Positions 13,063 through 25,735 of a DNA stretch of 64,000 bases are shown piece by piece (the first letter of the stretch is position 1; each line of letters begins with the position of its first letter). The position numbers and the translations under genes were made by a program. Origin of the DNA: Mycteria americana (Eukaryota > Chordata > Aves > Ciconiiformes > Ciconiidae); the NCBI RefSeq assembly GCF_035582795.1, contig NC_134365.1, forward strand, positions 221,047,887 to 221,111,886, read 5' to 3'. Under the pieces are notes generated by a model. That model did not search any database, was not told the DNA's origin, and saw only the letters and a program-made list of their open reading frames with translations.

Positions 13063-16000
13063 CTCGAATTTGGACCTACCGTACAAAGAAGGGATTTTTC
13101 ACATGTATTTCCAGCACAGGTGGCCTGCTCTTCGCATGTAGTCGTGCTCAGCTACACAAGAAGAACCTATGTACTCTGCCCAATAATCTGCTTCCAAACA
13201 GATGGACAGCCTAGTTAATCTGGTGCAAGCACAGCCTTTATCAGCTTCCACCTGCGAGCCCAGCTCAGGGTAGCGCGCCAGGCACCGCACATCTATTCTT
13301 CCAGCTCCTCGCTCCGCCTTTGCACTGCCGCAACAAAACTCCCCTCTTTTTTAAGTTTTATTTAAACTTCATCCTCTTGGTGCGTTTATGCCACACCAAG
13401 AAATACATGTGTCTTGGCCATGCAAAAAGTACATGGCTAAAATGCCTCTGAGGAAAGGTAACTCTGAGCACCACCGTCTCCGTAAGCTCCCCTGCTCATT
13501 TCCAGCCTCCTCTTTCCTCCCTGCGAGCACCATCACGACCAGACCACCGCATCTGGTTCCCACCGCTGCAGGCAACACCGAAACATTGGGAAATTCTCAA
13601 TTTCTTCCCCTGACTGAGAATCAGGTATGGAAACAAACTCCTGAATCCCTACTTTAGGGGCAAACACAGGCAGGAATTGCAAGAAACGTTATTTGTAGGA
13701 GACAGGGGAAGGGCCGGGAGGGAGGCACATGGAAATTTGCACTTGCCCTTCTTCCCAGGCTCCTCAAGCACACTCACCTCCCCTTGGCAATCAGCCTTCC
13801 ACCTCTTCAGCTCTTTTTTTTCCCCCAGATAGCAAAGGAGACCAGCTTTCTAGACACTCAAATCTTTACAGCACAATAAAGATCTTTGATTAAAAAAAAT
13901 TTAAAAAAAAAAAAATTAAAAAGTAACTATCCAGGCTACACTTGCCTGTCCAAAGTCTTCTACAGCTGATCCCTATGGGGAAATGTTGATAAAGAGGACA
14001 GAGCTGTCAACCTGTACTTTCATAACCTCCCACCCCAGTTTCTTTCATCACATCGGTTCTTCCCTAAGCCCTAAATCTCTTACCTCAGCTGCTCATTTTC
14101 AGCACTTGAAAATTTTGGTACAAAGAAGCCACTGAGCCAATTTTTTTTTCTTTGATCAATCATGTCCCACTCTTCAGAAAACAGGTTAAAAACCAGTAGT
14201 CTTGCTTATGTTATCCAAACGCTTGCTAGGATCTCATCTTTCCTATAATTTATTTAGCACTGAATCCCTCGGCCATACATCTAAAGTATTCTTAGATCAC
14301 TTGGGCTATCGCTCAAACCAGCAGTTCTGATCGCGAGGCAGAACTGGCAGAAATAGGTTTTAGATGCAAAGACTGATCAATGCACGTGGCACATTTTCTG
14401 AAAACCAGTATGAATAGGGTCCGACCGGTGAAGCCTGGCTTCAGGGACCACAACAGATCATGTGGAGACATCCAGCTACCATAATACATCACCTGGAGCC
14501 AGTGGATTTAAAGAAAGTCTTTGCCTTGCTGCTCACATGCCTTACAGTATCCTTGCTGCATCATTTTAGCTGGCGCTGACATGCACTTCAAACTCCGTTT
14601 TATAAAGTTTTCTAAATTATTTTCCAAAGGCACAGCAGTCAGAGGTAAACACTCAGGATGAGATCACTTCGGGGAGGAAGGAAGTTTACAGATGGTTTGC
14701 AAGTAGCAATTATACAGGTGGCTGCATTTCATAAATCCCTCCCTCAAATGATCCTAAATTGAGACCACCACCCATCGCCCTGTGAGCATCGTCGAATTTC
14801 AAAACAGTCCAGGTTTCCACCTGTATTTTACAGCTTTTAGAGATTCCTTATTATAAATAAATAGAAGACTTTTACCCTTAACTCTGAGCAATACAATTCC
14901 ATTCCCATAGTCACCATGTGCTCTACGACATTTTTAGGGCTTGTCTTCAGCTCACAGTTAATTTGAGCTATCACCCGAAACCGCCCTTACCATCCCGTAC
15001 AGAAATTTTTAGGCAATAATTTTCATGCAAAGGTTGGCCCGTTAAATAAAAACTAATGTTTCAATTAGCAAACTCCATCACCTCTTAACACAACCTCTGT
15101 AACACGGCCACAGGTTAACGGCGCCTGGTGCCTTTCCGCAATTCTTTCTGCCCAGGAAAAAAAAAAAGACGTGTTCATAGTTTCATCAATTCAAAGGGCA
15201 AGAAGAGTCCACAGCTTCACTGAAATTCCCCTCCTGCCTACCACAGGCCATTAAATATCACTCACAAATTGAACCTAATACTCGACAAGAACATACCCTG
15301 TGTTGGCCTATACAGTTTTAAAAGAAAAGTGATCAAATAGGGCAATTTCTAGAGACGGAAAGGGCGCTTTTTCCTTTGATCGATCATTACGATGGGCAGT
15401 CCACCTCCCTAATAAAACCATGCTGCCTCGCTTCAACTCTGAACTGCCCGATTTCCTCTTTAAAACACTGATTTTAGGTACGCCTTCTTCAGATGCATAG
15501 GAGGACACTCAGTGCCCGGAATTTCTCTCTGTGATGCTACTGCAGTCAAGCACTCTCTCTGATAAGCTAAGCAGACTTAGCTCTAAGCTTCTCCGTGCCG
15601 TGTTTTTTCTAGTCCTCAGACTATTTTTGTGTTTCTTCTGTTCCCGTACAACTTCTTCAAGAGCTATTTCAAGATGTTGAAACGGAAATCATACACAATC
15701 TTCCCTTATGAAAGTCATGAGTACCAAATACAGAAATGAGATTTATTCTCTTCTAAATATTTTCTTGCTCATAAACCTAAAAAAAAAAAAGTTTGCCTTT
15801 TGCGACAGCATCAACCCTAGTGTTTACACTAACCTGCTTTGCACACCACTGACCTTTTAATCCCTTTCAGTATTACTACTCGTAATACAACTCTCTCCCT
15901 CTTCCGCCTCATTCTGTAGGCATGGCTTGCAGCTCTTCCCTCCAGCAGCATCGCTTTATGTCTATTTTATTCTCCTGTTTGAATATAGCTCAAATCAAAC

Positions 16001-19000
16001 ACAAAGGTACCAAGCCCAAGGCACCGAGCAATCGGAACCACCTCGTATGATGATATCTGCCCTTGATGAGCACATCTAAGCAGGGAGCTCAACGGTCTCC
16101 ACGTGGCATTGTCCCTCCAGCCTGGGCAGTTGGAGACCAGGAGATTCCACCAAGGTGTCCATCTGCTCCTCTATTTAACGGGCGATGACGTACTCTTCTG
16201 CCCCTCCGTATGACACGTCATTCACAAACAGTACTGGTGACACTGCTTCAAGAGCACTAATAAAAATACCGTTGGGTCCGCTGCTAGTTCACTGAAACCC
16301 TTTTAAAACTCCATCCGTTCGACCACGATAACCTGTCAATGGGTTTGAAACCCAACTGCTGTTCTTAATATGATTAATATCATCTTTATTTGATAACATA
16401 CTGCCAATTTTCTTAATCAGAATGTCACTTGGTACTAAAATGTCTCAGAAGTCACAGTTGGCTGGGACACAATTTAAAGAACGGCTTCCTTTGTTGGTAC
16501 CTGCCCAGAGGTTTTAGCACAGCAGCGGGTCTGCGGGCACCGCAGGACGAGGGTTACTTCTCAGTGCTGCTGCTCTCCTTCGAGCTACTTCATTTGAAAA
16601 CAGTAATTTGAGCACAGTCAACCTGATTTAATTTCCTAGTGAAGAAATAAACTGGCAGCCTATTTAGGCATTATTAACTTAATATTAACTTGATATTAAC
16701 TTGACAGTAAGTTGCAAAGTAGATCTGCTCTAACAAGACTGAGTTCAAGTCTTTAAGCACTCATTCATTATTTGAGGTTTGGCTGTCTCTCAATGTTCTT
16801 GTATGAAGACATGTTTAAGAGGTGTTTATTGCACGCCTACGTATACAAGGCAGAATCCTGAATAGGTAAGTTGAAAACAATAACCTTTGAAAAAAGGATT
16901 TTCACAACTTTCCTGATCGATGGCTTTTCAGAGACGTTAAGTTTTGAGAAACTAAAGAACTCGACGTGAAAATCCACATAAAAACACAACGGTGCCTTTA
17001 ACTTTTAACGATGGGTTCTTATCCATGTTGCGTACTTTGGCAAAGACCAACTAGTCACCTAGTGACCACCTGCCAGCTCCAAAGTCAAAACTGATCGCCC
17101 AGCGCTCCTGAAGGCACTAGCCCAGCACCGCCCAGGATGAAGAGCACACATCAGACAACCTGCCACCAAAATCCACCACAACAGGAGTCCTGCAAGTCCA
17201 AACACAAATCGTTATTGCTGTGAGAATAAAACGACGGCAATTTGAGTCCTGCAAATTACACTGTTCTTAAGATAAACATCCTATTTATCTCTTATCGGAT
17301 AAATAGCTTTATTGTATCTATTGTTGTGGCCAACTTCTGCAAAAAGGGTCAAACCGGATGATAATTTCCTTCAAGCAGCAGTTGCTATGAAATTGCAGTA
17401 CGGACCTTCATCTTATCGCTCCCTTTGTGTTCTGCTACAAGGGTCCCAAAAAAAAGAGAACGTACTGCTATGTGCCTGTACTAATCATCTGTGTCGTAAC
17501 AGTACACGTTAATACAGATTTATTTGACTGTACCGATTCTCCTACCAAATGTGAAAAATATAGTAAAAATACAGTGCGTTCAAGACTTCCAAAGAGGAAG
17601 AGAATTAGAGCATTCTCTGCAAATTCCAGTTTATCCTTTGCTAAACCAGAATACGCTTTCAGTCCAAGAATGTGCGACTCTGTGCTGTATCACTTCACTA
17701 ATGAGTCTATACACAACACTTCAAAACAGCTGCAGTTTCAGAGAATAAGAACATATTGCACTATCCTTGCCTTTAAGCCATCCAGATGAAAATCAGCGTT
17801 AAGATAAAAATCAGTCGCTTCTGGTCAGATACATTAGAGAGAATGCAATCATTCTGGAAGCAAACAGAGTAAGTTAAGGAAACTTAGAATTAGAGGTAAA
17901 TTTTAGAAGGACTCAAACTATAATTAGGGTATGAAAATGAAGATTACAGCACACAGTCTTTCCTGCTGTGGCAACAAACATGTTTACAGCAAAGATATTT
18001 TAATGTATGCCATCCCAGATTATCTGAAATGTCTTTTTGAATCAGGCTTTTCATTTTCCTCTTCATTTTAGTACGCGAGAACAAAATCCTGAGGTTTTGT
18101 TACTAATGTGGATGATAGGCACACTGTCAAACAGAAATAAATTATGCCTGTTAAAAACTTCTAAAAGGCAAATGCTGAAGGAGCAGTACTTCTAACAGTT
18201 AAGCTCAATTTTCCAGGCATTCTGGAAAACAGACCTGGTTTTAAAAATAAGGTACCTGCATGCTTTTTTTCCTTCTGAAATTAGAGGGATACAGTTATCT
18301 TCAAGAAACTATTTTTGGAGGCTTCCAGCTATCTAGCTTCCCTGGGTTATCTGATAACATTTTGTTGTTTCCTAGGTTTAATTGTTTTCGTTTCTTCACT
18401 CTTGTATGTTGTCTATAAATACGGAAAGGAACCAAATCAGGAAGAAATCATCAGGGTTAATTATACGTTAAGTAACAAAGAAATCTCAAGTGCTATTTGC
18501 GGCAGCAGTGGATTTTTATCCCCTCTCTGAGTACGAGATATTCAATAAAACAAACACAAAAGGTGAACCCAGGAACTATGTCCCCATTGATCTGGGGACT
18601 TTGGGGGGAGGTTTAGTACATAGTCTCTGAATCCCCTACACAGAGTCTCTGTTTTCCCAGGAGCTGCCCCATTTTTGTTGTTTCTTACTGTACTCAGGCT
18701 ACTTGAGATGGATGTAAAATGCCTGAGGTTTTTATAATCTCTCCTGCTACTGATCATTCTTACGGGTACCACTCTGGCAGGAAGCATGGCTCCCAGAAAG
18801 CCGCTCCAATTAAAACAGATTTCCGCCCTCAGTACCAGGAATAGACTCTGGATACTCCCCAATAACCTTAAAATGGATACTCCCATTAAATTATTTCAAT
18901 ATAAAAAGATTTGCAGAGACTACCGATCTCCAACAAAGCATCCATGTTTCGTCTTAAGAACACATCTTAAGCAAATTTAATCTCCAGATTTTTTTTTCTG

Positions 19001-19190
19001 CTCCTTCTTCACTAAATGGCAAGATCCCTAAGAGTACAAGATCGAGTCAGCTCTTGGTGTCTACCTTCTTGAGCCAGCAAAAGAAACACCGCATTGCTAT
19101 AATTTTTGAAAAAAATAAAAGGGAGTTGCCCTGCTAGAAGTCCCAGTAGATGCCAGACATTATCCCTAAGCTTATTCCTCCCCTATCAAC
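13063..19190. other. AT-rich non-coding DNA, no gene recognised
   Basis: Only short ORFs occur here. A 120-codon frame at 17,427-17,789 and a 71-codon frame at 18,315-18,530, the latter with a hydrophobic segment, do not match anything I recognise and lack flanking support as exons. A tandem run of an 11-base unit (attaacttgat-like, three copies) lies at 16,672-16,704. The region is consistent with intron sequence. Confidence 0.4.
16672..16704. repeat. Short tandem repeat, 11-base unit, three copies
   Basis: Three adjacent units of ATTAACTTgat type (attaacttaat, attaacttgat, attaacttgac) are visible directly. The array is short and AT-rich, with no sign of function. Confidence 0.8.
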
Positions 19191-19197
19191 TTATGTT

Positions 19198-19247
19198 TTG
19201 CAAGGTTTTCGGGCAGGTTATTTGCAAGGTTTTCGGGTAGGTTATTT
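19198..19247. repeat. Tandem duplication of a 24-base unit
   Basis: The unit ttgcaaggttttcgggcagg plus ttat occurs twice back to back, with a single C to T difference (gggcagg versus gggtagg). The near identity suggests a recent duplication by slippage. No gene is involved. Confidence 0.9.
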
Positions 19248-22200
19248 TCCTGCCAGCTCAGTGCATTGAATCAGCTCACCACGCAGTCAGACAAGCGTCA
19301 CGGACGGCGTAGCAAAGTGGCCAGTCCCCTTAAACACATCGTAAAAGTACACCTTGAGGATGCTGTTTCAGTTCTTGAAGCCAAATTTAAGGTCATTTAA
19401 GTCAATAAACTCATGGTGTTACCAGAAGATGAGGTCTCACCTTTCATCCCTTCTCGTTGGCCATGTGTTCCCAAGTGCAAGTTCACACCAGGTGGAAACA
19501 TAACTGGGCAGCTCCAAGCAGAAGGTATGGGTATATTGGTCCCATCACGATCTCAAAACGAGATCCCATCACAAAACGATGCCTTTGGCACGAGGTATGT
19601 TAGAGAGTGCGGCAGGAGGGAGGGCAGAACTACATCTTCTGCAGCACCGAGGACTTGCACCTGCCTAAACCAGCGACAAAACCAGGCTCCCAGCCTATCC
19701 GATGCACATTTTACGGATGGGAAACTGGGGTAAACAACACTTCTCTACCTCTAAAAGCACTGTTGTGTTAACTACAGTTTGTGATTCGGATGGTCTGAGA
19801 AGCAAGCCATAAAACTACTTCAGGTGGTTTTAGTACATAGTCTAAATGCTATTTCATAGAAATACTATCTCCTGATACTTGGCTATCAGAAGAGCCTTTA
19901 GAGCACGCTATATTTTACATCAGGAGGCAAGCAATAGCCTTAGTCCAGAGAGGGCGTGCGTATCAAGGGAAGGAGCTAAAATTACTGCAAGATACCTACA
20001 CAAAGCTTCTTGTCTTCAAAGAACAGCGTTGAGATTTCTGGATTTCGGTGCCAGCGCTTCAGGAATTTGCAGACACGAAACACAATCATGATTCTTACTC
20101 TGCTGAGACGTAGATGCAGATGACAGCGAAGGGTCCCTTTGTCTTCGAGTTTATTTTGTGCTGCAGTATCTCGGAGTTTGGGGTTGTACCTTTTATCATC
20201 GACAAGATTGTTTTAGCATCAACAAGAATTTACGGTTAGCCCTTCAGGTAGCAGTTATCGCTTGAGAAGTTATAAGGCTGCTAGTAAGAAAATGAGTATC
20301 TTATGTCCACTGAGTGGCACTGATTTACATTTTTCTTCCTATGGATGTACCATAGTTAGAAGTAACAGTAACGGGCATAATTCAAACTTTCTAGATGAGT
20401 GACCTCACTCCAGAACAGCCCACGCTTCTACAGACCCACAGATCTGACGTCTGCAAAAGTTCACATTTATTAACTCTGACAGCGAAACAGTTTTGAAACT
20501 TGTCAAGATACAGAAAATGTGTGTTGCCACGCTGGTCCTTAAGATTTTCCAATTTTCTTTCCTTTTTTAAATCAGAACAAGTTACAAACTTGGAAGACAA
20601 AGATCGCCTGCTTCTAGTGAACCAAGCCAACCCCATCTGACCCTGTTTTCTTCTCCCGCAGGACAGCCCATGCTTCTGGTACCCTGCCAGCATCTCAGGA
20701 GGGCAGGCAGAAACCAAAAGGCAAAGAGTAAGGGATTGTCTTCCTCAATGCTCTTCCCACTATCTTTTGGTTAATATAAACACACCTACAAAACAAGAAA
20801 TATGAAATAATAATAAAAAGCTAAAATTATAGGAAGGTCAGATAAAAGCTAAACCCACTGAAGACACATACGGCTTCCTCCAGTTGCCACTGTAGGAAGA
20901 AAACTCCGTGATCCGTAAGCCCCGCAGCTTATCTCGATAGCCAGAAAATCCTGATAACACAGAGAAAAACATATTCCAGAATCAATGCCCCCCCTGCCCC
21001 CAGAGAAAACTCTGCTGAAGTCCTCTCAGATTTAAAAACAAGACTGTTAACGAAGTAAAGCCCAGCTAATCCTGACTGCCAGCACAGTCCTGGGGAAAGA
21101 GGTCTTACAAGGAGATAAGATTCAAATCAAGAGTTTCGCAGATCAAAGGCACGAGCCTGAATTGTAAACCGAAAGGAGGAAGACACCAGAATAGTCTCTG
21201 CAGCACTGATGTTACGCACTTTCTGCGAGAGCCATCTCCATGTAAGTGGAATAATTTGGTGCCGTTTCGAAATCTCTACAAAACTTAAAAGAAAAACTCT
21301 ATATAGGGCACAACGAAGGAACCCAACCAGGCAACCACGACTATAGGGTCAACAACCTTTTCATTCCTTCAAGTGCTGGAGAAGGGGGAAGCGTCGTCGC
21401 TGTGGGTATCAGGGCATCTCCCAACGTTTCGTTTATCTATCTTGAGAAGTACAGGCATTTTTGCCATATTCCAAATGGGAAACCGAGGCACTGCTTATGC
21501 AGTTTGTGAACTAGAGGGAAATTGTGGGCATGGAAAGAAGCGGATGCCGGTCGCCCACAATCTGACCATGAGATCATCATTCATCACTAGCAAAATACCA
21601 GCCATAACAAGAAAGCTTGGAGATTTTGGGTTCTCCGGCAGAGAGATCTCCCCTGAAGTGAAAGCACAAGGCTGAACCAGATTACGAATTCAACCAAAAA
21701 ATCTCCATTGAAGACAATTCTGCTACGTCGAATTTTGGATGAAAAGGTTAAAGCCAGCAAGGCTGGCCACAAACTGGCCTAAAGAGACGTGAGTAAAAAA
21801 AGCTTCCCAAGGGCTGAACACAAACACAGAGCATCAGAAGGGGAAACTATGTAAACCACAGAGAACAGCAGAGAATACGCACAGTCGAGCGTACTGACAG
21901 AGCCAGAAACGTCAGTGAGGAGCATCACGAAAGCACGAGAAAGTCAAGGACAGCCAGAGAAACACCCATGGTGTAAGTCACAGAAAAACTCTGTGCGTAC
22001 GTGTGCGTGCGGGCACACATGTATTTAGTGCTGGCAGGAAAAAAACGACCTTGGAATACCGAGCAAAATGGTCTCCTGCTGTTTGCTTCAGCCTGCATTC
22101 GGAAAAACCAGCCTCTGCAAACACGCTCTGTGAATCAGCCCGATCGCCTCCGAGAAATACCTGGCTGTCATCGATATCCTCTTTCAACAGACGATCACAA

Positions 22201-23680
22201 ATATTGGCTAATCATTCTGGTCAAAAGAAGTAACCATGCATACCGGGAGCAGCAACTCCGCGTCAGCTGGAACTAAGCAGATGAGAAAAGATTTCAGGGA
22301 TCCTGGAAAAGAACTGAAAAGGAAAGTCGAAGTCAAGGTTTGGCAATCTTTGTACGGTGCCACGCCAGGCTTTTTCTTCCCCATGCTACGGGCTCGAGTG
22401 TGCCAAAAGAAACCGAGCGGGATCTGGTAGAAGCTGTCTCTTGAACAGGCAGGGATCTGCTAGTCAACGGTATCTTGCTTCTACGCAAGACAGCGGCTTT
22501 TGCTGAGTGTAGAGCTCAGCGAGAGTCAGAAATTGCAAACTGCTGCCTCTTGCAAACGAGTGCCTCCAAATGCCAATGCCATTAGCCCCACACCCCATTC
22601 ACAGTCTGATTGGACATCCACGGGTTGTTGATCCCCGAGCTAAAACATGCGTCCAGTCCTAGATGCAAGAGAAGGCAAAAAAAGGTCAGCGAACTGACTG
22701 ATGAGAATATTTGGATTTGAGTGATTGAACGATATTGCAGGGAACAGAGAGATCGTGAATTGCAGAGCCAGCATCTTTCCAACTAATAAGACACCTTCCC
22801 AGATGAAACTGCTGATGCATCCAGGAAAGGAATAAGCTAAACACAAGAGAAGGACGCTTAGAAGGGCAAATGAGGTTCAAAGTCAGACAAGAGCGTCCAT
22901 AAAGAAAATGAATTTTCTATTGCTATATATGGGTGCAAGGAGTCTGAATAACAAGCGGGAACAAATAACATCCTGACCGGCAATAAGACAAAAAAATGAA
23001 ATCTGGTGCGATGAGTGTGTGACTGGACTTCAAAATCATTAGTTTGACGGTGTTCAGATATGAAAGGGAAGAGACGGCTGCAATGTACTCCTACAAAGAG
23101 GGGGGGAAAAAAGGCTCACCTCTTTGACAGTTACCGGTACCGCAGAAGAACTGAATTTCCAGGGCTACTCGGCTGTAACTCGGGGTGTTGTAACGGGTGA
23201 AGCCCAGGAGGGAGGTTCTGGGAAGCACCAAGACAGGGAGCAGGGTACGTGACTCCATAAAGGGGGAAAAAAAAAAAAAAAAAGATGTGGGGTTATGGAG
23301 GAGACAGGAGGGGTACAGAAACTCTCCTGCAGCAAGTCATTATAGGGGATTAGTTTCCCAAAATGCTAGGTGACAATTTATAACACAAAGTAATTATTTT
23401 GGACCTCATTACAGCCAATAAAGCTGCGGTAATCACTGGACTGGAAGACTTGAGAGGGGAGAAAAAGAACAGACTCGCATTTACATATATCTAAGTCTCA
23501 TAATTCAATCAAGATTGCAAAATGTCTTGATTTAAATAATTAATTTTAACTTGTATGATGTTTGTACTTTTTACTTATCATCTTAATGAAATATCAACGT
23601 AATGAAACTAGGCATCACTTAAGACGTTGATTTTTCACAAATATAACTTAGCAGAGGAAAATTTAAGGAATTTGCATATA
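19248..23680. other. Non-coding DNA with two weak MIR-like cores
   Basis: I find no exon here. Two spots resemble the MIR core in sense orientation: about 19,706-19,730 (cattttacggatgggaaact followed by gggg) and about 21,460-21,500 (attccaaatgggaaaccgag followed by gcac). Either could be a chance match. A run of 17 A lies at 23,267-23,283. Confidence 0.4.
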
Positions 23681-23759
23681 GATGATCCACTTACATTCAC
23701 TCACAAAGTTTCAAAGTGCTTTTGGGATCAAAAAGGAAATAGCTACAGAGCGGAGTTTG

Positions 23760-24625
23760 GAAAAGCTTCTAAAGCAAATTAGAGATTTAACTCCCCTTGC
23801 AATCCATGGGAAGATACTAGAAAAATTCTTAAGGAACCTCTATAAAAGCAACTACAGGATAAAGCAAAAAATGAAACAGCACGGATGCGTCAAGATCAAA
23901 CCGTGTCAAACCCAAATAGCCTGGTGAAACTCAATAAAGACAAGCGCAAGAGCAGCGTACGCTGCGCAGGTGGAGAGTCGCTAGCTAGGCTGATGGACAA
24001 GAGAAAATAAGCTAGAGGGTATATTGGATTACGAATGAATAGAAGTCAACAATACAATGGATTTGCAAAAAAAAAAAAAAAAAAAAAGGGCATTTCAGGT
24101 TGTTTTAATAGAGTGCCACATGGAAAACAGCATTATTTCATTTTCTACGATGCTGACAAGGCCACGGAGTACTGCGTCCGTGTACAGAGAGAAGTAAACA
24201 CATCAGAGTACAGAGGAAAGCTGCAAAAATAATAAAGAGATTTGGAAACAATATGAGCCATGAGAACAGATTAAAGGACCTTGTTCAGCCTAGAGGAAAG
24301 AAAGCTGAAGGAGAATGCAACACGCTCCCATCAGTGACCACGGAGGCAAGGGGATGGGTTATTTCGCTCGTCCTCTGGAGTAAAGCAGAAGTATCTTAAT
24401 TTGCCAGAGACAGAAGATATTGGAAAAGCTTTAAACTAAATTGGTTAAGCACCCACTACCAGCTAGCTAAGGAGGCCGGGTACCTCCTAAACTGGAAGAT
24501 TTTAAGGAAAAATGGGAAACATATTTGTCAGGGATGCTCTAGAGACACTTTATTTTGCCTCAAGGAGGGAAATGGACCAGAGAGCCTCCCGAGCTCTCTA
24601 CCAGCTCTGTATTTCGGTAAGGAAA
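23760..24625 (+). mobile_element. Ancient turtle-type CR1 LINE, internally deleted
   Basis: The left part (23,760-23,925) matches the CR1 ORF2 region before the catalytic core. It decodes a decayed QHGFVKNKSCQTNLI block as QHGCVKIKPCQTQIA. After a gap the similarity resumes near 24,035 with the AxKANGIL..CIN and LEYCVQ-like segments and continues to the 3' untranslated region. There the order AACTGGAAGATTTTAAGGAA, then TCTAG after a CTGTCAGGGATG-like block, then ATGGACCAGAGAG, follows the CR1 3' end. An A-run of 21 at 24,067-24,087 has expanded within the element. The coding frame is destroyed and the ends are approximate. Confidence 0.75.
24067..24087. repeat. Poly(A) run inside the old CR1
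   Basis: Twenty-one consecutive A residues sit where CR1 normally has a short GCAAAAAAAGC-type stretch. The run therefore probably grew by slippage within the element and is not a retrotransposition tail. Confidence 0.8.
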
Positions 24626-24779
24626 GGTGTCTCAGAAGCCTAGGCTGTTAACCAGAGTCCTCAAAGAGTCCTCCACCATTTCTGAGACCCCGAGGGTTCA
24701 TTTTCAATATTTTTTGGAATGCAGGAGAAAATTTGGAAGACAAACATTTCTAACGTGACAACATAAGGAGAGGGCAAAA

Positions 24780-25735
24780 AGATGACTCAAGTAACTATCA
24801 GTCAGTTAGCCAGACATCGGCTCTGGATAAAATAAGGGAAAACTGAATCAGACTTGATCTGGACTTAAAAAGGACAGGAACAAAATTAATGACCGTCAAC
24901 TCAATGTTATGGAAAAGAGGCCTTGTCAAACAAAGCTGATTTCATCCTTAGATGAGATTCAAAATCAGGTTGATAAAGGTAACTGCTGCAATGTAACAGG
25001 CAAACTTTTGTTGAGCATGACATCTTGATTAAAAAATTACCACTATACTATGTCAACAAAGCACGCTAAACGGATTTCGAGTTGGCCAACTGACAGATGA
25101 CTAAAAGCAGTCATCCGTGGAAAATCACCGTCAACAAAGTTAGCTGTAGGAGGGTTCTTCTGAGCTTGATACGGAGCCCGGCACAATTCAAGAGGTCCAC
25201 TATAGATGTGGAAATTAATATAATCACAGACAAGATTTGTGAATGGTCCTCTGGATGACAGATGAAGAGGACAGGCCGACACTACACAGCAATTCGAACT
25301 GCAAAGGCCACTCAAAGTAGATTTCAGTACAACCAAATGCAAGGTACTACATCTAGGAAACAAAATCTGAAAGCCAGAGACCCTGAAACACAATCTGAGG
25401 TACTGCCAGGCCAGAAACTGCCCTACACTTCCCAGCTCAATGCCACATGTTTAACTTGCCCAAAATAAAAGCTGAAAGACCACTTGGTTATGGAATTATG
25501 AGTTCCCTCCAATGGGAAAAGTTATCGGGTATTAAAGGACCTTTTAATTTAGCCAAGAAAAGGCTTTTGGAAGCAATAGTTGGAAACTAATTCAAATTAG
25601 ACCTCAATTTTTTAATCAGAGGGTTAATTGCTGAAAATATATCAAGAGAAGTGGCAGATTCTTCATGACTTGAGGTCTTCAAACTAAGACTGACTGTCCT
25701 GGTAGAAGGTAAACACCCCAAAATTAATAGTCAGT
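24780..25735 (+). mobile_element. Second ancient turtle-type CR1 LINE relic
   Basis: Successive blocks follow CR1 ORF2. An N-Y-x-x-V-S-x-T-S-like segment lies near 24,800, and a CTTGTCAAACAAAGCTGATT segment near 24,920. GTTGATAAAGGTAAC lies near 24,970, and CATGACATCTTGATTAAAAA at about 25,017-25,036. GAAGAGGACAGG is near 25,264, and TGCAAGGTACTACATCTAGG at about 25,338-25,357. Decayed C-terminal and 3' sequence continues to about 25,735. The catalytic centre is missing or unrecognisable and there are many stops. It lies in the same orientation as the copy just upstream but covers overlapping parts of the element, so it is a separate insertion. Confidence 0.7.

Noticed and set aside
17427-17789. 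120-codon plus-strand frame in AT-rich DNA
   Set aside because: No domain, no signal peptide, no splice context. Within the range expected by chance.
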